Source: Planctomycetota bacterium
GTDB lineage: Bacteria; Planctomycetota; Phycisphaerae; Phycisphaerales; SM1A02
NCBI GenBank assembly: GCA_017859745.1
Contig: JAFMML010000030.1
Span: 1-40,096, forward strand
Length of the DNA: 40,096 nucleotides
Direction: 5' to 3'
Position numbers and translations under genes: made by a program. The notes under the pieces were generated by a model, which made no database searches, was not told the DNA's origin, and saw only the letters and a program-made list of their open reading frames with translations. Positions 15,284-22,027 of this stretch are shown here, piece by piece; position 1 is the first letter of the stretch, and every line of letters starts with the position of its first letter.

Positions 15284-16780
15284 ATGTCTGCACCCTCCGA
15301 CCAGACCCACTCCGCGAACCTCGTCGAGGAACCATCGCCCCGTTGGAGCATTCGTGGACCGGCCTTGTTCGCCGGACCGACGGCAGCCATCGCCGTGGCG
15401 ACGACCTTGCCCGAACCGAGCGCCACCGCCGAGACGTTCGCCCTTTCGCACGAGGGCGGTGTGGTGCTCGGGCTCATGGCGTGGATGGCGATCTGGTGGC
15501 TGTTCCAGGCGGTGCCCATCGCGGTCACCGCCCTCCTGCCGGTCGCCCTGCTGCCGGTCTTCGGGGTCGGCCGGTTCTCCGACGCGGCCGCGCCGTATGC
15601 CTCGGACGTGATCTTCCTCTTCGCCGGTGGCTGTCTGCTCGCCACTGCGATCGACCGACATGGGCTCGGTCGACGCTTCGCGACGGCGATCCTCTCGGTC
15701 GCCGGTCGCCGACCCGCCGCGATCGTCGGGGCGTTCGTCGTGGTCACCGCGGCGCTCTCGGCGGTCGTCTCCAACACCGCAACCGTCGCGATCGTGCTGC
15801 CGCTCGCGGCCGGCGCCGTCGCCTACGTCGAACGCCACGCCGCGCCGGGCCCGGAGCGCGATCGGCTCGTCCGCCGCTTCACCGTCTGTCTGCTGCTCGC
15901 CGTCGCCTACGCGGCCAACATCGGAGGATGCCTGACCATCGTGGGCAGCCCGCCGAACGCGATCGGTGCGAAGCTCCTCAGCGAGCGCACCGGCGAGCCG
16001 ATCTCGTTCCTGGGATGGATGCGCTTCGGCGCGCCGGTCGTCGCGATCATGCTCCCGACGATGTGGCTTCTCCTGACCTCCGTTCTGCAGCCGCTGCGGG
16101 ATCTGGTGCTCGATACCGACGAGGGACCGACCTTCGAGGCGGCGAAACCGATGACCCGGGAAGCCTGGTTCACCCTGGGCGTGTTTCTCGCGACGGTCGC
16201 GGCCTGGGTGAGCAGGCCCTACTGGCCCGGCGAGATCTCCTCGATCGGCGACTGGGGTGTGGCCACGATCGCGGCGCTGCTGCTGCTGTGCGTGCCGCTG
16301 CGAACCTCCACCGGATGCACCACGCTCGGGGTGAGAGACCTCGCCGGTCTCCCGTGGGGCGTGTTCATCCTCTTCGGCGGCGGCATCAGCCTGGCGGTGG
16401 CGATGAAGGCCCACGGCGTCGACGGATATCTCGGGTCGCTGTTCACCGATCTCGAGGGGCTGCCGCCTTGGCTCGTCGTCGCAGCGGTCGTCGCGGCGGT
16501 CGTCTTCCTGACCGAGATCACTTCGAACACCGCCGTGGCCAGCGCCGTCATTCCGGTGCTGCTCGCGCTTGCGGCCACACTCGCCATGGCCCCCGCGGAA
16601 CTGGTGCTCACCGTGGCCGTCGCGGCGAGCCTGGCCTTCATGCTGCCCGTCGGCACGCCACCCAACGCCCTGGTCTTCTCGACCGGCCGGGTTCCGGTGG
16701 CGGCGATGATCCGCTGCGGTCTCGTCCTGAACCTCGTCGCGATCGTGGTGATCACCGGCCTGTCCAGAATCCTCCTTTGA
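15284..16780 (+). CDS. SLC13/DASS family transporter (dicarboxylate or sulfate, Na+-coupled)
   Basis: 498 residues with about 11-12 membrane spans. Both halves carry the hallmark SNT motif at the tips of the re-entrant hairpins: VVSNTATVAIVLPL in the first half and EITSNTAVASAVIPVL in the second, which in this family form the sodium and carboxylate sites. The two matching loops GSPPNAIGAK and LPVGTPPNALVF are also present, the latter being the DASS signature. An early ALLPVALLPVFGV segment is also typical. I chose ATG 15284; a GTG 16 codons upstream in frame is possible but adds only a basic stretch. The substrate could be C4-dicarboxylates, citrate or sulfate; the sequence does not decide. 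It precedes the nucleoside-transporter fusion by 98 bp on the same strand. Confidence 0.9.
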   Translation: MSAPSDQTHSANLVEEPSPRWSIRGPALFAGPTAAIAVATTLPEPSATAETFALSHEGGVVLGLMAWMAIWWLFQAVPIAVTALLPVALLPVFGVGRFSDAAAPYASDVIFLFAGGCLLATAIDRHGLGRRFATAILSVAGRRPAAIVGAFVVVTAALSAVVSNTATVAIVLPLAAGAVAYVERHAAPGPERDRLVRRFTVCLLLAVAYAANIGGCLTIVGSPPNAIGAKLLSERTGEPISFLGWMRFGAPVVAIMLPTMWLLLTSVLQPLRDLVLDTDEGPTFEAAKPMTREAWFTLGVFLATVAAWVSRPYWPGEISSIGDWGVATIAALLLLCVPLRTSTGCTTLGVRDLAGLPWGVFILFGGGISLAVAMKAHGVDGYLGSLFTDLEGLPPWLVVAAVVAAVVFLTEITSNTAVASAVIPVLLALAATLAMAPAELVLTVAVAASLAFMLPVGTPPNALVFSTGRVPVAAMIRCGLVLNLVAIVVITGLSRILL

Positions 16781-16865
16781 TCGCGATCGACATCGATCGG
16801 GGTCCCGGATGGGCCACGAGGTCGTGCCGACTCTTGCCTCCCACCTGAACCGCGGCCCTCCGACG

Positions 16866-16871
16866 TACATT
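16866..16871 (+). promoter_or_regulatory. Candidate -10 box close to the fusion-gene ATG
   Basis: TACATT ends 7 nt before the ATG at 16879, and no Shine-Dalgarno is present. It supports the ATG over the in-frame TTG at 16870, which would overlap the box. Confidence 0.35.
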
Positions 16872-16878
16872 GCCGCCC

Positions 16879-19152
16879 ATGCCCGACGGAGATCCCTCGC
16901 GATTCCACGGCCTGCTCGCGATCGCGGCATTCGTCGCGGTCGCGTGGCTCTTCTCGTCCTCGCGAGGTCGCGTCCCGGTGCGCATCGTGGTCACCGGGAT
17001 GCTGCTGCAGGTGGTCATTGCGCTGCTGCTGCTGCGGGTGCCGGTGACCGCCGACGCCTTCGACGCCGTCGCCGGTGTCGTCGCCAAGGCGATCTCCTTC
17101 GCGGACGAGGGCAGTCGCTTCGTGTTCGGATCGCTCAGCGACCCCTCCGGCCCGTGGGGGTTCGTCTTCGCCTTTCGGGTGCTGCCGGTCATCGTCTTCT
17201 TCGCGGCGACGATGGCGGTGCTCTACCAGCTGCGGGTGATGCCGGTGATCGTCTCGGGCATGGCATGGTGCCTGCGTCGAACCCTCGGCGTCACCGGCAC
17301 CGAGGCGCTCTCGACGGCGAGCAACGTGCTCGTCGGGCAGACCGAGGCGCCGCTCTGCGTTCGGCCGTACCTGCCGCGGATGACCCGATCCCAGCTGATG
17401 GTCGTCATGACCGGCGGCTTCGCGACGATCGCCGGCAGCGTGCTGGCTGGCTACGTGAGCTTCCTCGGCGGCGAGGACGAGGCCCGGCGGGTCGAGTTCG
17501 CTCGACATCTGCTGACCGCATCGCTGATGTCGGCGCCTGCGGCGTTCGTGATGGCGAAGCTGCTCGTGCCCGAGACCGAACCGGTGGAGGAGAGCGAGGT
17601 CGAGGCGGCGGAACTCAAGCCCGGCGCCAACGTCCTCGATGCGGTCGCCGTCGGCGCCGGCGACGGCTTGAAGCTCGCCCTCAACGTCGCGGCGATGCTC
17701 GTCGCCTTCGTGGCGATCCTCGCGCTGATGGACTGGCCGATCGCGGCGCTGGGCGAATGGGCACCTGTCGCGGCATGGCGGGGCGAGCACGACCTTGGGC
17801 CGTGGGGCATCGCGCCGCTGCTGGGACTCTGCTTCTCGCCGGTGGCGTGGTTGCTGGGCATACCCTCGAACGACGTGTCCCGAGTCGGGGAACTGCTGGG
17901 GACGCAGATCGTCGCCACCGAGTTCGTCGCCTACCTCCGGCTCTCCGAGATGCAGGCCGACTCCAGCCTGTCGCCGCGTTCCGTCGTGATCGCCACCTAC
18001 GCCCTCTGCGGGTTCGCGAACCTTCCGTCGATCGCGGTCCAGATCGGCGGTCTCGGCGCCCTCGCGCCGACGCGTCGCGCCGACCTGTCGCGGCTGGCGT
18101 TCCGCGCCATGTGCGGCGGCGCCATGGCCTGCTGGTCCACCGCGGCGATCGCGGGCATGGTCCTGCCTGCGGACGAGATGCCGCCACGCCTCGACGTGTC
18201 CCCGATCTCGCAGCGCGCCGAGGACTCGCCCGCGTCCGAACGGGACGCCGACACCTGCGGCCCGCCGGTTCCCGGCATCGTGGTGCTCGACGGTCGCGAT
18301 TCGTGGCCACAGGGGTTGCGGAAGATCGAGGAGCCTCTTGCGACTCTGCACAACGTCTTCGAGATCGCGCCGGGCCTCTACAGCGGCTCCGGCCCCGAGA
18401 CCGAGGCCGAACTCGACGCGTTGGCGAACCTCGGCATCCGCACGGTGATCTCCGTCGACGGCGCGCGCCCGAAGCACGAGTGGGCCTCCGAGCGCGGCAT
18501 GCGCTACGTGCACCTGCCGATCGGCTACGACACCGTCGATCCCCTGCAGCGGATGCGCCTCGTGCGGTCGGTGCGCGATCTCGAACGACCCATCTACCTG
18601 CACTGCCATCACGGCAAGCACCGTGGTCCGGCGGCGCTGGTCTACGCACAGGTCTCGCTCGGACGTTGCGACGCCCGCACCGGCCTGCGTCTCCTCGAGA
18701 TCCTCGGGACGTCCAGGAGCTACCCGGGCCTCTATGCCGCCGTGACCGGCGCAAGCCTGGTCGATCCGGACGAGATCGATGCGGTCGAGGAGCTGGAACT
18801 CGCGCCGGTCGCGAAAGTCGGCGACCTTGCCGCAGGCATGGCGAAGGCCGATCGCGTGTTCGATCGCCTCTTCGTCATCGAGGCCGCCGGCTGGAAGGTC
18901 CCCGCGGAGCACCCCGATCTCGTGCCCGCCGCGGAGACCGGCATCCTGACCGAGCTCTTCCGCGGCATGCGGGGACTTCGCGAGGGTGCGTCGCCCGGTG
19001 ACGACCACGAGCGGCAGATCGAGGCGTTCATCGAACGATCGACGGCCCTCGAGGCGGCGATTCGCGAAGGTCGGGCGAAGGAGGCTTCTGCAGTCCTCGC
19101 CGATCTCGACACCAGGTGCACCGCCTGCCACAAGGCGTGGCGCAACAAGTAG
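16879..19152 (+). CDS. Fusion: concentrative nucleoside transporter + tyrosine-phosphatase-like domain + cytochrome c'-like heme domain
   Basis: 757 residues in one uninterrupted frame. Residues ~1-430 are a CNT nucleoside transporter with the key motifs GQTEAP (Glu156), TEFVAYLRL (Glu348) and CGFANLPSIAVQIGGLG (Asn381), which in studied CNTs bind nucleoside and Na+. A linker of about 55 residues follows. Residues ~490-620 form a cysteine-dependent phosphatase-like domain with the P-loop HCHHGKHRG (Cys576, CX5R) and an upstream strand GIRTVISVDGARP. Residues ~625-757 are helical and end in CTACHKAW (Cys747, Cys750, His751), the position of the CXXCH heme site in cytochrome c'. Phosphatase plus terminal CXXCH occurs in other planctomycete proteins as far as I recall; its fusion to a CNT is unfamiliar to me. 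Covalent heme requires a periplasmic C-terminus, which fits CNT topology. An ATG at 18187 could give an internal start, but no ribosome site is seen. Confidence 0.85.
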   Translation: MPDGDPSRFHGLLAIAAFVAVAWLFSSSRGRVPVRIVVTGMLLQVVIALLLLRVPVTADAFDAVAGVVAKAISFADEGSRFVFGSLSDPSGPWGFVFAFRVLPVIVFFAATMAVLYQLRVMPVIVSGMAWCLRRTLGVTGTEALSTASNVLVGQTEAPLCVRPYLPRMTRSQLMVVMTGGFATIAGSVLAGYVSFLGGEDEARRVEFARHLLTASLMSAPAAFVMAKLLVPETEPVEESEVEAAELKPGANVLDAVAVGAGDGLKLALNVAAMLVAFVAILALMDWPIAALGEWAPVAAWRGEHDLGPWGIAPLLGLCFSPVAWLLGIPSNDVSRVGELLGTQIVATEFVAYLRLSEMQADSSLSPRSVVIATYALCGFANLPSIAVQIGGLGALAPTRRADLSRLAFRAMCGGAMACWSTAAIAGMVLPADEMPPRLDVSPISQRAEDSPASERDADTCGPPVPGIVVLDGRDSWPQGLRKIEEPLATLHNVFEIAPGLYSGSGPETEAELDALANLGIRTVISVDGARPKHEWASERGMRYVHLPIGYDTVDPLQRMRLVRSVRDLERPIYLHCHHGKHRGPAALVYAQVSLGRCDARTGLRLLEILGTSRSYPGLYAAVTGASLVDPDEIDAVEELELAPVAKVGDLAAGMAKADRVFDRLFVIEAAGWKVPAEHPDLVPAAETGILTELFRGMRGLREGASPGDDHERQIEAFIERSTALEAAIREGRAKEASAVLADLDTRCTACHKAWRNK

Positions 19153-19393
19153 ATCGAGACGCCGACACCACGCGTCGAGGATGCGGCGGGATCCTGGACG
19201 CGCTCCGAATTCCGCGCGATCGCCACGAGGGACGCGTGGTCCGTGAATCCACGATGTGACGCTCCCGAAGCGGGAGGTCAGCGGCGGCATCCTCCGTCGC
19301 GACCGTTTCCAGAAGCGACGACCGATCCGTTGCGAGCTCAAGTCGCTTCCGACGGTCCAAACTCGAGCGACCCCAAGTCAAGAGGAGTACTCC

Positions 19394-20377
19394 ATGATCC
19401 TGTCCACCGTGCTTTCGTCTGCGCTCGCCGGCGCGCTGCTCGCGGTGCCCGCCTCCCAGCAGGCCCCGACCGCCCAGCAGAAGTCCCCGAGCATCTCCAG
19501 CATCAAGTCGATTCCCGCGACCGCGGTCGCGGCGGGCGACTTCAACACGCTCGTCACCGCGCTGCAGGCGGCCGAACTCGTCTCGGTCCTCGAGGGCGAA
19601 GGTCCCTTCACCGTCTTCGCGCCGACCGACGCGGCGTTCGCCAAGCTCCCCGCGGGCACCGTCGAGACCCTGCTCAAGCCGGAGAACCGCGACCGCCTCG
19701 TGCAGATCCTCACCTACCACGTCGTGCCCGGGAAGGTCCTCGCTCGCGACGTCGTGAAGATCAAGAACGCCGGCACCGTCGCCGGACCGCGGGCCAAGGT
19801 GAAGGTCGACGGCGGGAAGGTCTTCATCGACCAGGCCCAGGTCGTCAAGACCGACATCGCCTGCTCCAACGGCGTGATCCACGTCATCGACGAGGTGATC
19901 ATCCCGACCGACAAGACCATCCCGCAGGTCGCCACCGAGGCGGGCACCTTCAACACGCTGCTCGCGGCGGTGAAGGCGGCCGGTCTCGTCGACGTCCTGT
20001 CCTCGAAGGGCCCGTTCACGGTCTTCGCCCCGACCGACGAGGCGTTCGCGAAGCTCCCCAAGGGCACGGTCGAGAGCCTTCTGAAGCCTGAGAACCAGAA
20101 GAAGCTGGTCGAGATCCTCACCTACCACGTGGTCCCGGGCCGGGTCTACAGCGATCAGGTCGTCGAGCTCTCCGAAGCTCCGACGGTGCTCGGCCGCAAC
20201 GTGCCGGTCGCGGCGGCGAAGGGTCGCGTCACCGTCGGCGGTGCCGACGTGGTGGCGGTCGACATCGATGCCGCCAACGGCGTGATCCACGTGATCGACG
20301 AGGTCATGATCCCCGGTGCCGAGACCGGTTCGGCCGCCGACGCCCCGGCGAAGCCCGCCAAGCGGAAGTCCTACTGA
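19394..20377 (+). CDS. Secreted protein with two fasciclin (FAS1) domains
   Basis: 327 residues. A signal peptide ([20 protein letters not shown]) is followed by two FAS1 domains, an adhesion-type fold found in surface and matrix proteins. Each has the H1 and H2 boxes: [34 protein letters not shown] and [13 protein letters not shown] in the first, [34 protein letters not shown] and [13 protein letters not shown] in the second. Both keep the YHVVPG motif. The domains are close relatives, so an internal duplication is likely. The C-terminus is a short Ala/Pro/Lys tail. The start at 19394 is fixed by GAGGAG six bases upstream. A strong terminator (20417-20444) closes the unit, so the gene is transcribed alone. 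Confidence 0.94.
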   Translation: MILSTVLSSALAGALLAVPASQQAPTAQQKSPSISSIKSIPATAVAAGDFNTLVTALQAAELVSVLEGEGPFTVFAPTDAAFAKLPAGTVETLLKPENRDRLVQILTYHVVPGKVLARDVVKIKNAGTVAGPRAKVKVDGGKVFIDQAQVVKTDIACSNGVIHVIDEVIIPTDKTIPQVATEAGTFNTLLAAVKAAGLVDVLSSKGPFTVFAPTDEAFAKLPKGTVESLLKPENQKKLVEILTYHVVPGRVYSDQVVELSEAPTVLGRNVPVAAAKGRVTVGGADVVAVDIDAANGVIHVIDEVMIPGAETGSAADAPAKPAKRKSY

Positions 20378-20416
20378 TTCCGCATCGACCGAACGTCCTT
20401 TCGACGATCGATCCCG

Positions 20417-20444
20417 CACGGACCCGGCCGAGGCCGGGTCCGTG
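20417..20444 (+). terminator. Intrinsic terminator after the fasciclin gene
   Basis: A perfect 12-bp stem, CACGGACCCGGC and GCCGGGTCCGTG, with a CGAG loop, followed by TTCGTTT. It begins 40 bp after the stop codon. Confidence 0.8.
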
Positions 20445-20487
20445 TTCGTTTCGAAGAGAATGCCCGTCCGCGTCCGCCCGCACTCCC

Positions 20488-20898
20488 ATGGAGCCTCCCC
20501 TCGTGATCCAGTCCGCAGACGCCTCCCCGACCGAGAAGCCCGAGCGCAACGTCCTCGGCGGACCGCTTGTCGAGTGCTCTCGCGACCCCCTCACCGGCTT
20601 CTTCCGCGACGGCTGCTGCCGCACCGGTCCCGACGACGTCGGAACCCACACCGTGTGCGCGATGATGACCGCCGAGTTCCTCGAGTTCTCCCGCTCGAGG
20701 GGCAACGATCTCCTCACCCCGCACCCCGAGTGGAACTTCCCGGGACTGAAGCCCGGCGACCGCTGGTGCCTCTGCGCGTCCCGTTGGCTCGAGGCCGACG
20801 AGGCGGGATGCGCCCCCGGCGTCGTCCTCGCCGCGACCCACGAACGCACCCTCGACGTGGTGCCGATCGAACGCCTTCGCGCCCGCGCGATCGTCTGA
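20488..20898 (+). CDS. DUF2237 family protein
   Basis: 136 residues, the family length. DUF2237 proteins are small, cytoplasmic and of unknown function. The conserved blocks are all present: NVLGGPLVECSRDPLTGFFR, DGCCRTGPDDVGTHTVCAMM, TAEFLEFSRSRGNDLLTP, FPGLKPGDRWCLCASRWLEA and LAATHERTLDVVP. Five conserved cysteines (the CC pair, HTVC and WCLC) suggest a metal or redox site, which is inference. ATG 20488 has no strong Shine-Dalgarno. It converges on the DoxX gene with 11 bp between the ends. Confidence 0.9.
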   Translation: MEPPLVIQSADASPTEKPERNVLGGPLVECSRDPLTGFFRDGCCRTGPDDVGTHTVCAMMTAEFLEFSRSRGNDLLTPHPEWNFPGLKPGDRWCLCASRWLEADEAGCAPGVVLAATHERTLDVVPIERLRARAIV

Positions 20899-20909
20899 CG
20901 CGGACGCGA

Positions 20910-21332
20910 TCAGAACCGTCGCTTCTTCTCGCCGAAGAACTTCTGATCCAGCGACGCGCGGCCCGGGCCCATGATCACGATGCAGATCGCCCCCAGCATG
21001 TAGAGCAGCGCGGGCTCGCGAGCTCCTTCGGTGGGCAGGAACCACGGACTCCCCGCGTGGTGCACGAAGCCCGCGACGAACATGGTCGCCACGATCACCG
21101 TCGCCGCCGGGCGAGTGAACAGTCCGACGGCGACCAGGGCGCCCGCGACCAGCTCCCCGACCACCGCGCCGACAAGACTCCCCTTGGCTCCGATCCCGAG
21201 TGGATCCGGGAAGGCGAGATCCTCTGGATTCGAGAGGAGCAGCATGAACTTGGGCCATCCGTGCCCGAGCGCCATCAGACCGCCGAAGGTCAGTCGAAGC
21301 AGGAGAAGACCGATGGTCTGGGTGGTCTGCAT
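20910..21332 (-). CDS. DoxX family membrane protein
   Basis: 140 residues with four membrane spans, matching the DoxX/DoxD-like family. Visible blocks are LLLLRLTFGGLMALGHGWPKF near the N-terminus, GAVVGELVAGALVAVGLFTRPAA in the second span region and AREPALLYMLGAICIVIMGPGRAS towards the end. Family members are linked to quinol oxidation or redox stress in a few organisms, but the role here is unknown. I chose ATG 21332, which has GGAG seven bases upstream; an ATG at 21380 in frame is less likely. The C-terminus is basic (FFGEKKRRF). Confidence 0.88.
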   Translation of the reverse strand: MQTTQTIGLLLLRLTFGGLMALGHGWPKFMLLLSNPEDLAFPDPLGIGAKGSLVGAVVGELVAGALVAVGLFTRPAATVIVATMFVAGFVHHAGSPWFLPTEGAREPALLYMLGAICIVIMGPGRASLDQKFFGEKKRRF

Positions 21333-21417
21333 GGAGGGGCTCCGATTCGTCGAGACCAACGCCTCGACGGGGCGTGTCATCGGTCGCCTCCATCGACGAG
21401 CGTGAACCGTGGCCCGG

Positions 21418-21423
21418 TAGCAT
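21418..21423 (+). promoter_or_regulatory. Candidate -10 box close to the acetyltransferase ATG
   Basis: TAGCAT ends 6 nt before the ATG at 21430. The intervening CCGAGG could also act as a weak ribosome site, so the leaderless reading is less certain here. Confidence 0.3.
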
Positions 21424-21429
21424 CCGAGG

Positions 21430-21912
21430 ATGAGCCTCTCGCCGTGCGACGCCTCACCGACCGGGGAACCCACCGGGCCGCGACTGGTGGTGCGGGCGCC
21501 GGCGAACGAGGGCGAGTGGCGCTCGGCTCTCGAGATCCTGCACGAACTTCGTCCCGACGTCTCGATCGCCGAGATGCGTGGTCGCATCGACGCGATGAGG
21601 CCCTTGACCGCCTACCGCCTGCTCGTCGGCCTCGACGATCGAGTCGAGGTCGTCGCCGTCGCCGGCATCCGTCCCGACGACGGTCTCTCGCGAGGGCCGC
21701 ATCTTCGGGTCGACGATCTGGTGGTGTCCGAAGCGCATCGAGATCGCGGATTCGGCCGGGCGATGCTCCGAGGCGTGGCCGACGAGGCGCGGCGGCTGGG
21801 TCTCCCGAGGGTCCTGCTCGACGCCCGGCATTCGGCCCGCGGGTTCTACGAGCGCCTCGGCTTCGCCTTCCGCGAGGCCGAGCCGTGCATGATCGACGTC
21901 GACGCGCTCTGA
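21430..21912 (+). CDS. GNAT family N-acetyltransferase
   Basis: 160 residues with one GNAT domain, which transfers an acetyl group from acetyl-CoA to an amine. The acetyl-CoA pyrophosphate loop is clear in VDDLVVSEAHRDRGFGRAML (R-x-x-G-F-G, ~residues 98-117). The C-terminal LLDARHSARGFYERLGF is the usual GNAT motif B. The first 20 residues are polar and unconserved. The substrate cannot be inferred; relatives of this short type acetylate small molecules or protein N-termini. The gene converges on transketolase, and the 115-bp gap between them is mostly filled by the intergenic repeat. Confidence 0.88.
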   Translation: MSLSPCDASPTGEPTGPRLVVRAPANEGEWRSALEILHELRPDVSIAEMRGRIDAMRPLTAYRLLVGLDDRVEVVAVAGIRPDDGLSRGPHLRVDDLVVSEAHRDRGFGRAMLRGVADEARRLGLPRVLLDARHSARGFYERLGFAFREAEPCMIDVDAL

Positions 21913-21935
21913 CTGCCGCCTGCATCGCCGGCCGT

Positions 21936-22022
21936 CCTCGCGCAGCGAGGCATCGGTCGTGTCCGCACCAGGCGCCAGTCCGACCAGTCCGACATGTCCG
22001 ACCGGTCCGACCGGTCCGACAA
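21936..22022 (+). repeat. Intergenic repeat element, copy 2, with five 9-bp units
   Basis: Hairpin CCTCGC-GCA-GCGAGG (21936-21950), then TCCGCACCAGGCGCCAG (21962-21978), identical over 17 nt to copy 1, then five consecutive 9-bp units GTCCGACNN from 21978 to 22022 (endings CA, AT, CG, CG, AA). The array ends 5 bp before the transketolase stop codon. It fills the gap between two convergent genes. Confidence 0.8.
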
Positions 22023-22027
22023 GCCGC

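Noticed and set aside
16781-16878. Purine riboswitch before the nucleoside-transporter fusion
   Set aside because: The 98-bp gap is too GC-rich and lacks the conserved three-way junction bases; a -10-like box abuts the ATG.
15137-16930. 597-codon minus-strand frame
   Set aside because: Antisense shadow of the SLC13-type transporter with low-complexity charged composition.
18187-19152. Separate phosphatase gene starting at the ATG inside the fusion
   Set aside because: The frame is continuous with the transporter, there is no ribosome site before that ATG, and no signal peptide follows it, which a free-standing heme c protein would need.
16219-19341. Very long open frame (over 1000 codons) on the minus strand opposite the transporters
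   Set aside because: It lies antisense to three real genes, shows only Arg/His/Asp-rich composition typical of GC-rich shadow frames, and has no motif or ribosome site.
21978-22022. CRISPR-like array
   Set aside because: The units are 9 bp with 2-bp variable parts, far too short for repeats and spacers, and no cas gene is present.
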